6,195 bases of DNA from Collinsella aerofaciens (GCA_905213725.1 CAJMJM010000107.1:1-6195); one strand, 5' to 3'. Numbered from the stretch's first letter, positions 1 through 6,174 are shown. The notes: generated by a model not told the origin, from the letters alone. Numbers and translations: made by a program.

Positions 1-284
1 CGTTGGTGTTCGTTCGGTTCGTCACTCTCGGCATAGTTATCGTTGCCGTCGAGCGTCATGGTGCTCTCGACGCGCGTGCTCTTTATCAGGTCATTCATGC
101 GGTTGATGCAGCGCAAAAACGTCGACTTGCCGCAGCCCGAAGGGCCAATGAAGGAGGTGATGGCGTTTTTGGCGATGTTGAGGTCAAGCCCCGTCAGCGC
201 ATGAAAGTCACCGTACCAAAAGTTGAAATCCTTGGCCGTAATGGCCGCTTGCTCCAACGCGGGAGCGGACTGATAAACGGACAT
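1..284 (-). CDS. pstB: PstB, phosphate ABC transporter ATPase (N-terminal part, runs off window)
   Basis: Cytoplasmic ATPase of the Pst phosphate importer; it binds PstC and PstA on the inner face of the membrane and hydrolyses ATP to drive uptake. Only the first 94 codons are in the window, because the reading frame stays open to base 1. The fragment shows an aromatic A-loop region (FNFWYGDFHAL, residues 20-30), Walker A GPSGCGKST at 47-55 and the PstB-typical LRCINRMNDL at 57-66. The ATG at 284 follows AAGGAG at 289-294 with a 4-nt gap, and lies 12 nt after the pstA stop. The segment after LDG (residues 81-94, NDNYAESDEPNEHQ) is unusually acidic and polar where most PstB proteins read roughly IYDPDVDVVELR; it may be a short lineage insertion. 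The Q-loop, signature and Walker B motifs lie outside the window. Family identity is secure. Confidence 0.95.
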   Translation of the reverse strand, partial: MSVYQSAPALEQAAITAKDFNFWYGDFHALTGLDLNIAKNAITSFIGPSGCGKSTFLRCINRMNDLIKSTRVESTMTLDGNDNYAESDEPNEHQ

Positions 285-288
285 GGGA

Positions 289-294
289 CTCCTT
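289..294 (-). promoter_or_regulatory. Ribosome binding site of pstB
   Basis: AAGGAG read on the minus strand, 4 nt before the ATG at 284. It lies in the 12-nt gap after the pstA stop codon and fixes the pstB start, so pstB can initiate independently of pstA translation. Confidence 0.75.
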
Positions 295-296
295 AA

Positions 297-1202
297 CTAG
301 CGACGCTTGCGCGACAGGAAGCGCGCAAACAGGTTGAAGGCCAAAATGATCACCATCAGCAAGAGCGCGGTGCCGTAGGCTGCGTTCATGTTGATGCCGT
401 CGTTGGCAAGCAGGTACAGGTGAACGGTCATGGGACGACCGGAATCGAGCGGCGAAATAGGTAGATTGATGGCCTGGCCCATGGTGTAGAGCACCACGGC
501 GGTCTCGCCGATGGCACGGCCGATGGCAAGGACGATGCCCGTGGCAATGCGGCCAAAGGCCGAAGGAAGCACGATCTTGGAGACGACCTGCCACTTGGTA
601 GCGCCCAGGCCGTACGCGCCCCAACGGATATAGCGCGGAACGGCGCGAATGGCTTCTTCGGTGGTGCGCATGACGATGGGAAGCATCAAGAGCGCGAGCG
701 CCAGAGCGGCCGAGACCATCGAAAGGCCCAGGCCCATAGCCTCGACAAACAAGGCGTAGCCAAACAGGCCCATAACGATGGAGGGCACCGAGGCCAAAGC
801 GTCAGCAGCGTAGCGAATGAGCTCGACGACCTTGCCCTGCTTGGCGTACTCGGCCAGATAGACGGCTGCCAGCACAGCGATCGGCGTGCAGATAAGCATG
901 GCGAGCGCCGTCACGTAGACGGTCGAGACGATCGTGGGCCAAATTCCGCCCTCGGCGTTGACGCCCTGGGGCCAACCGAAGATAAAGTCGAGCGAGATGT
1001 GTGGCAGGCCGTTGATGACCACGTAGGCGATGATAGCGACCAGCACCAGCGTGGTGATGTAGGCAGCGGCACGAAACACGCCAAGCATGATCTTGTTGGA
1101 CAGGTCCTTGTTGATGCGGCCCTTCTTGCCGTGGGAAAGGGCACGCTTGATGCGCTCGCGCGACGAGGTCGTATCGACCGTCGTGTCAACGGAATCGAAC
1201 AT
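297..1202 (-). CDS. pstA: PstA, phosphate ABC transporter permease
   Basis: One of the two membrane subunits that form the phosphate channel of the PstSCAB importer. The 301-residue product has a charged cytoplasmic N-terminus of about 37 residues, then about six hydrophobic segments (roughly 38-64, 88-118, 136-156, 160-180, 216-240 and 276-296). The ABC permease EAA-type loop is at about 195-215 (GAYGLGATKWQVVSKIVLPSA) and contacts the ATPase; it is followed by GRAIGETA at 228-235, which is characteristic of PstA and PstC. The C-terminus is basic (FLSRKRR), consistent with a cytoplasmic end. The ATG at 1202 lies only 3 nt after the pstC stop, with a purine-rich GAGGGGG stretch just upstream inside the end of pstC; translational coupling is likely. 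Length fits the family. PstA and PstC resemble each other; the order S-C-A-B and the position beside pstB support calling this one PstA. Confidence 0.95.
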   Translation of the reverse strand: MFDSVDTTVDTTSSRERIKRALSHGKKGRINKDLSNKIMLGVFRAAAYITTLVLVAIIAYVVINGLPHISLDFIFGWPQGVNAEGGIWPTIVSTVYVTALAMLICTPIAVLAAVYLAEYAKQGKVVELIRYAADALASVPSIVMGLFGYALFVEAMGLGLSMVSAALALALLMLPIVMRTTEEAIRAVPRYIRWGAYGLGATKWQVVSKIVLPSAFGRIATGIVLAIGRAIGETAVVLYTMGQAINLPISPLDSGRPMTVHLYLLANDGINMNAAYGTALLLMVIILAFNLFARFLSRKRR

Positions 1203-1205
1203 AGC

Positions 1206-2132
1206 CTACCCCCTCTTCTTCTTGGAAATCAGACGAACGATACCCACCAGCGTGGCGGAGATGATAAACAGGACCACACCCATGCCGAACAGCGCCGAGC
1301 GGTGCAGACCCGAGGAATAGCTCATGTCGAGCGCAATCTGGCTCGTGAGCGTCGAGATGGGGCTCGCAATGCTGTCGGGAATAACCGGGGCGTTACCTAC
1401 GACCATGAGCACGGCCATGGTCTCGCCGATGGCACGGCCCATACCCAGCACGATGGCATCAACGATACCCAGCTTCGCGGCAGGTAGCACGACCTTATAG
1501 ATGGTCTGCCACTTTGTGGCGCCCATGGCATACGATGCCTCGCGAATGCCCATGGGAATGGAATTGAGAGCATCGATGGTAAGCGTGGTGATGGTAGGGA
1601 CGATCATGATGGCGAGCACAAACCACGCCGTCAGCGCACCAAAACCAAGGCCGCCGGTCAGTTGTGCGATAAACGGGCGGATGATGATCATGCCAAAGAA
1701 GCCGTAGATGATGGAGGGTATGCCCGCCAGCAGGTCAACGGCGGGGCTGATGAGCTTGCGCACGCGCTTGCCGGCGATCTCGACCAGGTAAACGGCCGTA
1801 CCCACGCCCAGCGGCACGCCCATGGCGAGCGCACCGACGGTCACCAGACCCGAGCCGGCAAGCAGCGACAAGATGCCGTAGTGGCCCTCGGAAGGCGCCC
1901 ACGTAAAGCTAAAGAAGTCCGCCAGACCGATGTCAGTAAAGACGGGCAGCGCCGAGTACGTGGTAAAGACAAAAATCAGGATGACGGTAACGACCGCCAA
2001 AAACGCGCAGGCAAAGAAGATCCACTGCAGCGCCTTCTCCTTGATATAGGTACTGCGCGATACGAGCGCCAGCTCGCGCTTCTTGGGTGCCTGAGCATTC
2101 TGCTCAGTCTGGGAGTTTTCCTGTGCTTCCAT
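1206..2132 (-). CDS. pstC: PstC, phosphate ABC transporter permease
   Basis: Second membrane subunit of the phosphate importer, partner of PstA. With the ATG at 2132 it is 308 residues: a polar Gln/Glu-rich N-terminus (1-35), a first membrane segment at about 37-58, a short extracytoplasmic stretch (60-85) and further hydrophobic segments at about 90-117, 132-155, 165-188, 222-246 and 280-302. The EAA loop is EASYAMGATKWQTIYKVVLPAA (198-219), followed by GRAIGETMA (232-240), a family hallmark. A GTG in frame at 2141 would add three residues, but it overlaps the Shine-Dalgarno AGGGGAG (2141-2147), which is well spaced (8 nt) for the ATG at 2132, so I prefer the ATG. Only one base separates it from the pstS stop, so it is expected to be co-translated with pstS. 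The C-terminus is basic (SKKKRG). Confidence 0.95.
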   Translation of the reverse strand: MEAQENSQTEQNAQAPKKRELALVSRSTYIKEKALQWIFFACAFLAVVTVILIFVFTTYSALPVFTDIGLADFFSFTWAPSEGHYGILSLLAGSGLVTVGALAMGVPLGVGTAVYLVEIAGKRVRKLISPAVDLLAGIPSIIYGFFGMIIIRPFIAQLTGGLGFGALTAWFVLAIMIVPTITTLTIDALNSIPMGIREASYAMGATKWQTIYKVVLPAAKLGIVDAIVLGMGRAIGETMAVLMVVGNAPVIPDSIASPISTLTSQIALDMSYSSGLHRSALFGMGVVLFIISATLVGIVRLISKKKRG

Positions 2133-2133
2133 G

Positions 2134-2970
2134 CTACTCACTCCCCTTCTCGTCGTTGGTGACGGGAATAAAGCCCGCCTCGCGAATCTGCTTGTCCATC
2201 TTTTCGGACGTCACGTAGTCGATGTAATCCTGCGCCTGCTGCGAAGGCGCACCCTTCACAAAGAAGTAAAGGTCGCGCGAGATGGGATAGCCGCCACTCG
2301 CGACCGTCTTCTCGGACGCCTCAACATGATTGACCGAGACGGCCTTGACCGAGGTCTTGGCGTTGAGGCTATCGACGAAGCCCAGCGAAATGTAGCCGAT
2401 GGCCCCACGCGAACGAGATACCACGTCGCGCACCTGGCCCGTACCCGAAAGAACGGCCGAGCGGCGATCGAACGGCGTGCCATCCATCACGATGGTACGG
2501 AAGGCCTCGCGCGTACCGGACGCCTCGTCTCGGTTGATGACCTGAATCCTCAGGTCCTCGCCACCGACTTCTTTCCAGTTGGTGATCTTGCCGGCGTAAA
2601 TATCGCGGAGCTGCTCGGTCGAGAGGTTATCGACCGGGTTATCGTCGTTCACGATGACCGCGATACCGTCGTGGGCAATGACGATGGGAGTCAGGCCCAA
2701 ATCCTGTTCGTCGGCATTGAGTCCACGGGAGGAGCTGGCGATATCGGCCGTGCCGGCGCTGACGGCCTCGATCCCAGCGGAAGAACCCAAACCGGAAACG
2801 AGCACGTCGATGCCGGTCTCCTCCTTAAAGCCCTCGGCCGCAATCTCGGCGATAGGAAGGCAGGTCGTGGAGCCGGCCACGGTAATGGAAGAGGTAGAAG
2901 ATCCCGAAGAACAGGCGCACAGCGTAAGCGTAAGCACAGCGGCGCTCAGGACCGATACGATCTTTCTCAT
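2134..2970 (-). CDS. pstS: PstS, phosphate-binding lipoprotein
   Basis: Extracytoplasmic solute-binding protein that captures inorganic phosphate and delivers it to PstC/PstA. The 278-residue product begins with a lipoprotein signal peptide (MRK, hydrophobic 4-17, lipobox LCAC with acylated Cys20), so it should be anchored to the outer face of the membrane. The tether is short (about 8 Ser/Gly-rich residues) before the first beta strand. Phosphate-site elements of the PstS family are visible: AGSTT at 32-36, GLGSSAG at 60-66, HDG at 100-102 and NRDEASGTREAF at 146-157 (Arg147, Asp148, Ser151, Gly152, Thr153). LRDIYAGKITNWKEVGG (121-137) is also typical. The ATG at 2970 overlaps the pgeF stop as ATGA and lacks a clear ribosome binding site, so translation probably depends on ribosomes finishing pgeF. 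It is on the short side for PstS but complete. Confidence 0.95.
   Translation of the reverse strand: MRKIVSVLSAAVLTLTLCACSSGSSTSSITVAGSTTCLPIAEIAAEGFKEETGIDVLVSGLGSSAGIEAVSAGTADIASSSRGLNADEQDLGLTPIVIAHDGIAVIVNDDNPVDNLSTEQLRDIYAGKITNWKEVGGEDLRIQVINRDEASGTREAFRTIVMDGTPFDRRSAVLSGTGQVRDVVSRSRGAIGYISLGFVDSLNAKTSVKAVSVNHVEASEKTVASGGYPISRDLYFFVKGAPSQQAQDYIDYVTSEKMDKQIREAGFIPVTNDEKGSE
2141..2147 (-). promoter_or_regulatory. Ribosome binding site of pstC, inside the 3' end of pstS
   Basis: AGGGGAG on the minus strand, embedded in the last codons of pstS and 8 nt before the ATG at 2132. It decides between two in-frame starts: the upstream GTG at 2141 would overlap this element and leave no usable spacing. 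Confidence 0.7.
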
Positions 2971-3767
2971 AGCATCACGCCGATTGCAGCATGGCGCCCA
3001 CAGGTGCCGTCCTCGTTACGGTAGGAATAAAAGCGGTCGTTCTGACGCACGGTCGAAAGCTGGGTATCCACGATATCATCCGCGTCGACACCGACATCTA
3101 CCAGCGCCTCGCGAATGGCAGCGGAAAGATCGAGCATGCGAGAGGTACTCGCATCGATGCAAGAGAACTCGGCGGCAAAGCGATCCATGAGTTCCTGGGA
3201 TACCTCATATTCGTCACCCAAGATATGGGGGCCGATATAGGCGGAAACGTCACCCGCATCGCAGCCGGCAGCATCGCAAAGCGCCTGGCACGCCTTGGCA
3301 GAAATACGTGCAATCGTGCCCTTCCAACCGGAGTGCACCACGGCAAATCCGCCAGGGGCCACCAGCACCACGGGAACGCAGTCGGCAAAGCAGAGCAGCA
3401 CGGGCACGTTATGCGCCGTACAGACGATGGCATCGCAGCCCGCGGCAATCTGCTCGCGGACGTCCTCAAGGTCATCGGCGCCGTTCGAGGTCACCGCAAC
3501 GATATGATCACCATGGACCTGATTGGGAACGAGCAGGTTGTGCTCGCACTCGGCGGCACCCATAGCCTCGAGCGCACGACGACGATTTTCTTGAACAGCA
3601 AAGGGGTCATCGCCAACATGCGAGCCCAAGTTGAGTGAGGAGTACGCATCTTCGGAAACGCCACCGGCGCGCTCGGTGAAGGCAAAGCGAACATCGGATG
3701 TCGCGCCCTCCACCAACGTAACTCCATCATGGTCGACACGCGAAACTTTGTCCGCACGTGCTGCCAT
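2967..3767 (-). CDS. pgeF: PgeF/YfiH family purine nucleoside phosphorylase / peptidoglycan-editing factor
   Basis: Cytoplasmic single-domain enzyme of the YfiH/YlmD/LACC1 family, older name multicopper polyphenol oxidase. Characterised members phosphorolyse adenosine, inosine and methylthioadenosine using inorganic phosphate and deaminate adenosine; E. coli PgeF limits misincorporation of serine into peptidoglycan precursors. Which role dominates here is not visible. In 266 residues it has the metal-site motifs NQVHG (His85), CFADCVPV (Cys130) and VVHSGWKGT (His145), then YIGPHI (177-182), YEVS (187-190) and the C-terminal FYSYRNEDGTCGRHAA (246-261). The Cys often found just before YEV in the family is absent here (ILGDEYEV). 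The start at 3767 is fixed by a perfect AGGAGG 7 nt upstream; an in-frame GTG at 3788 has no such signal. It heads the operon and overlaps pstS by 4 nt. The family often lies directly downstream of ftsZ, as here, but a terminator separates the two. Confidence 0.93.
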   Translation of the reverse strand: MAARADKVSRVDHDGVTLVEGATSDVRFAFTERAGGVSEDAYSSLNLGSHVGDDPFAVQENRRRALEAMGAAECEHNLLVPNQVHGDHIVAVTSNGADDLEDVREQIAAGCDAIVCTAHNVPVLLCFADCVPVVLVAPGGFAVVHSGWKGTIARISAKACQALCDAAGCDAGDVSAYIGPHILGDEYEVSQELMDRFAAEFSCIDASTSRMLDLSAAIREALVDVGVDADDIVDTQLSTVRQNDRFYSYRNEDGTCGRHAAIGVML

Positions 3768-3774
3768 ACTAAAG

Positions 3775-3780
3775 CCTCCT
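3775..3780 (-). promoter_or_regulatory. Strong ribosome binding site of pgeF
   Basis: AGGAGG on the minus strand, 7 nt before the ATG at 3767. It is the strongest Shine-Dalgarno in the pgeF-pst operon and rules out the longer frame starting with GTG at 3788. Because pstS lacks its own clear site, this element may set the expression of both proteins. Confidence 0.85.
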
Positions 3781-3809
3781 AATAACACAAGTACCGCGGC
3801 ATCGCCGCT

Positions 3810-3832
3810 ACAGCCCGCGTTTATACGGCTGT
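3810..3832. promoter_or_regulatory. Inverted repeat ACAGCC-N11-GGCTGT over the -10 candidate
   Basis: Perfect 6-bp arms (3810-3815 and 3827-3832) separated by 11 bp, with the TATAAA -10 candidate (3820-3825) in the spacer. The arrangement suits a dimeric regulator or simply an RNA/DNA hairpin. A smaller GC-only hairpin, GCGGC-ATC-GCCGC, follows at 3796-3808 in the presumed 5' leader. Function is unknown; short inverted repeats arise by chance, so this is tentative. Confidence 0.3.
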
Positions 3833-3848
3833 CATACTTCTCTAAAAG
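3820..3848 (-). promoter_or_regulatory. Candidate promoter of the pgeF-pstSCAB operon
   Basis: On the minus strand TATAAA (3825 down to 3820) is the best -10 match in the control region, four of six bases or better to the sigma-70 consensus and about 53 nt before the pgeF ATG. The -35 at a 17-nt spacer is poor (CTTTTA, 3848 to 3843), which would suit an activator-dependent promoter. A second, weaker -10 candidate is TATCCT (3852 to 3847). A promoter somewhere in this interval is required because the ftsZ terminator lies just upstream; the exact position is inference. Confidence 0.4.
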
Positions 3849-3872
3849 GATACCTGCTGCGCTGGAGGCAAT

Positions 3873-3890
3873 CGTAAAGGGAACGTAAAG
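3873..3890 (-). promoter_or_regulatory. Pho-box-like direct repeat CTTTACG-N4-CTTTACG
   Basis: Two identical heptamers (3884-3890 and 3873-3879, minus strand) separated by 4 bp give an 11-bp period. This is the geometry bound by PhoB/PhoP/RegX3-type OmpR-family regulators as head-to-tail dimers. It sits between the ftsZ terminator and the promoter candidates of an operon encoding the phosphate importer, the classic target of such regulators. The heptamer itself is not the E. coli (CTGTCAT) or Streptomyces (GTTCACC) sequence, so the assignment rests on spacing and context. Confidence 0.45.
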
Positions 3891-3920
3891 AGATTGGAGG
3901 TTCTAGTTTACAAAGTCGAA

Positions 3921-3951
3921 ATAAAAAGGGCGCGTCCATACGGACACGCCC
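3921..3951 (-). terminator. Intrinsic terminator downstream of ftsZ
   Basis: On the minus strand GGGCGTGTCC (3951 to 3942), loop GTAT, then GGACGCGCCC (3937 to 3928) forms a 10-bp stem with one G-U pair, followed directly by TTTTTAT (3927 to 3921). It begins 26 nt after the ftsZ stop codon. It separates the division genes from pgeF-pst, so those genes need their own promoter. There is no T tract on the other side, so it works in one direction only. Confidence 0.93.
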
Positions 3952-3977
3952 CCGTGAGCAACAATGCAAAGAACGAC

Positions 3978-5132
3978 TTAGAAGCTACCGCGCTTCAGGA
4001 AGTCGGGAAGCTCGAACTGATCGTTGCCGAAGTTAGGAAGCTCGGTGCCACCGACGTTGCGGGTCGGAGCGGCCTGAGCCGGGCTGGTGGCCGGAGCGGT
4101 GCGCTGCGGCTCAGCGGAGGCAGCGGCCTTGCTCTGAGACTGCTGAGCAGCAAAGAGCTCGTCCTGACGGTTGACGTTGGAGTCGGAGAAGCCCGTAGCG
4201 ATGACGGTGATACGCACCTGATCGCCCAGGGACTCGTCGACAACGGTACCGAAGATGATGTTGGCCTCGGGGTCGACGGCGTTGGCGACAACGTCGGCGG
4301 CGTCGCTGATCTCCTGGATGCCCAGGTCCTTGGAACCGGCGATGGAGAGCAGCACGCGCGTGGCGCCATCGATGGAGCTCTCGAGCAGCGGGCTGGAGAT
4401 GGCCTGCTGGGCAGCGTCGACGGCACGGGTGTCCCCAGAAGAGGTACCGATACCCATCATGGCGGTACCGGCCTGCTTCATGATGGTCTTAACATCGGCG
4501 AAGTCCAGGTTGATGATACCGGGGACGGTGATGAGGTCGGTGATGCCCTGGGTGCCCTGGGAAAGGACGCCATCGGCAATCGCGAAGGCCTCGAGCATGG
4601 TGGTCTTCTTCTCGGCGATGTCGAGCAGCTTATCGTTAGGGATGACGATCATGGTGTCGACGCAATCGGAGAGGGTCTTAATGCCCTCCTCGGCGCTCTT
4701 CTTGCGCTTGCGGCCCTCGAAGGTGAAGGGCTTGGTCACGACGGCGACGGTCAGCGCACCGACCTCGTTCATCGCGATATCGGCAACGATGGGAGCAGCG
4801 CCGGTACCGGTGCCACCGCCCTCGCCGCAGGTGATGAACACCATGTCGGCGCCAGCGAGCGCCTCGGCAATGTCGTCGCGGGACTCATCGGCAGCCTTGC
4901 GGCCAACCTCGGGGTTGGCGCCGGCGCCCAGGCCGCGGGTAAGGTCGGTGCCGATGTGCACCTTGATATCGGCATCAGAGATCGCGAGTGCCTGAGCATC
5001 GGTGTTGATGGCAACAAACTCGACGCCGCGGATGCCCTCTTCGATCATTCGATTGACCGCGTTGGTACCGCCGCCGCCGACGCCGACCACCTTAATGACG
5101 GCAAGGTAGTTGTTGATCTCTGTCTCGTGCAT
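3978..5132 (-). CDS. ftsZ: FtsZ, tubulin-like cell division GTPase
   Basis: Polymerises at mid-cell with GTP into the Z ring that recruits the division machinery. The 384-residue protein has the GTPase domain with VGVGGGGTNAVNRM at 16-29, the tubulin signature CGEGGGTGTGAAP at 102-114, and TKPFTFEGRKR (133-143). The T7 catalytic loop is NLDFADV (208-214, Asp210 and Asp213). The C-terminal subdomain runs to about 315. A short Gln/Ala/Pro-rich linker (about 320-362) leads to a conserved tail peptide ELPDFLKRGSF (374-384) that should bind partners such as SepF. Glu104 in the signature is the actinobacterial form. The ATG at 5132 follows GGAGGA with a 5-nt gap; an upstream in-frame ATG at 5162 has no ribosome binding site. 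It lies 199 nt after ftsQ, with no ftsA, and is closed by its own terminator. Confidence 0.98.
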   Translation of the reverse strand: MHETEINNYLAVIKVVGVGGGGTNAVNRMIEEGIRGVEFVAINTDAQALAISDADIKVHIGTDLTRGLGAGANPEVGRKAADESRDDIAEALAGADMVFITCGEGGGTGTGAAPIVADIAMNEVGALTVAVVTKPFTFEGRKRKKSAEEGIKTLSDCVDTMIVIPNDKLLDIAEKKTTMLEAFAIADGVLSQGTQGITDLITVPGIINLDFADVKTIMKQAGTAMMGIGTSSGDTRAVDAAQQAISSPLLESSIDGATRVLLSIAGSKDLGIQEISDAADVVANAVDPEANIIFGTVVDESLGDQVRITVIATGFSDSNVNRQDELFAAQQSQSKAAASAEPQRTAPATSPAQAAPTRNVGGTELPNFGNDQFELPDFLKRGSF

Positions 5133-5331
5133 GTCGGTCCTCCGAACAAAGGTTATAGCCATAGCATGGGTCGACCCCTGCGCACATTAACCTTCAGGTT
5201 GAAAGTAAATGCAAAGGTAAACCGTATTATGGTTGCACATTATGAACGTATCAGTCAAATAATTGACCGTGAAAACCAAACAAACCAGATAAACGGCGTG
5301 GTATGGCCCCTCAACAAAGCATCAACCAGCG
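5133..5331 (-). promoter_or_regulatory. ftsQ-ftsZ intergenic region with candidate ftsZ promoter and palindromes
   Basis: This 199-nt non-coding stretch is visibly AT-richer than the flanking genes and probably carries ftsZ's own promoter. On the minus strand there are two CATAAT hexamers (5244-5239 and 5231-5226); the second has CTGATA (5254-5249) 17 nt upstream, a four-of-six -35 match. A TTGACT (5258-5253) is also present but 21 nt from that -10. Two short palindromes are seen: GTCAA-N4-TTGAC (5254-5267), overlapping the -35 candidates, and AACCT-TC-AGGTT (5189-5200), downstream in the presumed leader. No terminator was found between ftsQ and ftsZ, so read-through from ftsQ is also expected. 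Confidence 0.4.
5138..5143 (-). promoter_or_regulatory. Ribosome binding site of ftsZ
   Basis: GGAGGA on the minus strand, 5 nt before the ATG at 5132. It selects this start over the ATG at 5162, which would add ten residues not typical of the FtsZ N-terminus and has no Shine-Dalgarno. Confidence 0.85.
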
Positions 5332-6174
5332 CTACGAGGTCGGAGCATTCCTAAATGTGTAGTTACCCGGAGAGCGCACATTGATATACGTTACGCCCTC
5401 TACCTGCGAAAGCAACTTGGTGACTACGCGTTCCTTCTTGACGATATCGTCCGAATCGCCCAGCGACACTTCAATGCCGTTATTGAGGTTTGCCGAGATG
5501 GCTTCGACCGAAGGCGTGGAAATATCCTTGACTTGTCCCAAGAACTCGCTCGAAAAACCACGCACATAATCCAACCCAGCCTTAACGGCCTTGGAGCTCA
5601 CTGCCTGGCCGGAAACCGGAGCGACATCCGCCGAGACATCAGTCAACAACACCGCGCCATAGTGCTTAGCGAGCGCCAGTGCGGCATCAATGCCGGACAG
5701 GGTATTTGAGCCCTGCCCTGTCGTGATGACGTTGCCCTGGTCGTCAACTTCGTCCGACGGCGACAGCGGGGCGATCCAGGTTTCATCATCCCCGATGGCC
5801 CAGTCAAGGTCATCGGAGCTGATATAGGCAATTGCAATGACCTTGCGCTCCATCGGCGTAATGATGAGCGTATGCGGGAACTGACGCTGGACATCCACGC
5901 CCGAGACCCACGGGTTCTGCTTGAGATCCTCGGTAATCTGGTCGGGATCGACGTTAAAAAGCGACGTTCCCTCGGGCAAATCGATCAGCTGGATAGCATC
6001 GTGCTTCGTCACATGCTCGCTGCCTTGAATCTGAATATCAGTGGCAGTAAACAATCCAGAGTTAATCACCACGATGGCAACGACGACGAGCACGGCCAAG
6101 GCGGCCAGAACCCCGCCCACGATTTTGCCTTTGCCTGCAACGACAGAAGCGGCGTCTGATGTTTTATTTGCCAT
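5332..6174 (-). CDS. ftsQ: FtsQ/DivIB, divisome membrane protein (start uncertain)
   Basis: Bitopic divisome protein that, with FtsB/FtsL-type partners, regulates septal peptidoglycan synthesis by FtsW and FtsI. From the ATG at 6174 it is 280 residues: a short cytoplasmic part (1-17), one transmembrane helix (18-38), then the extracytoplasmic POTRA domain (about 43-116), recognisable from TDIQIQGSEHVT, LPEGTSLFNVD, LKQNPWVSGVDVQRQFPHTLIITPMER. A beta domain follows to the C-terminus. Between about 128 and 158 there is an acidic, Gly/Ser-rich segment (SPSDEVDDQGNVITTGQGS) longer than in many relatives. The start is not settled: the ATG at 6174 has only a weak GGGG upstream, an in-frame TTG lies at 6192, and the frame is open to the window edge, so the true start may lie outside. 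The neighbour ftsZ and the domain order make the identity firm. Confidence 0.9.
   Translation of the reverse strand: MANKTSDAASVVAGKGKIVGGVLAALAVLVVVAIVVINSGLFTATDIQIQGSEHVTKHDAIQLIDLPEGTSLFNVDPDQITEDLKQNPWVSGVDVQRQFPHTLIITPMERKVIAIAYISSDDLDWAIGDDETWIAPLSPSDEVDDQGNVITTGQGSNTLSGIDAALALAKHYGAVLLTDVSADVAPVSGQAVSSKAVKAGLDYVRGFSSEFLGQVKDISTPSVEAISANLNNGIEVSLGDSDDIVKKERVVTKLLSQVEGVTYINVRSPGNYTFRNAPTS

Noticed and set aside
2133..2141. GTG start for pstC at 2141
   Set aside because: It overlaps its only possible Shine-Dalgarno; the ATG at 2132 has correct spacing.
2131..3024. Plus-strand open frame of about 297 codons opposite pstS
   Set aside because: Arg/Gly/Asp-rich shadow of a well-supported pstS with no motif, and it spans both ends of that gene.
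3768..3788. GTG start for pgeF at 3788
   Set aside because: The extension would be translated through the AGGAGG that serves the ATG at 3767, and it has no site of its own.
3796..3808. GCGGC-ATC-GCCGC hairpin as a terminator or attenuator ahead of pgeF
   Set aside because: Only a 5-bp stem and no T tract follows on the minus strand, so it is not an intrinsic terminator; no leader peptide or competing structure was recognised.
3768..3920. Riboswitch in the pgeF leader
   Set aside because: No conserved riboswitch core was recognised and the leader from the best promoter candidate is only about 45 nt.
5133..5162. Upstream ATG start for ftsZ at 5162
   Set aside because: No ribosome binding site before it, whereas GGAGGA is ideally placed for the ATG at 5132; the shorter N-terminus fits the family.
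3894..5354. Long plus-strand open frame (about 486 codons) antisense to ftsZ
   Set aside because: The translation is low-complexity Gly/Asp/Val/Leu-rich with no recognisable domain, and it lies exactly opposite a certain ftsZ. Long antisense frames are expected opposite GC-rich genes.
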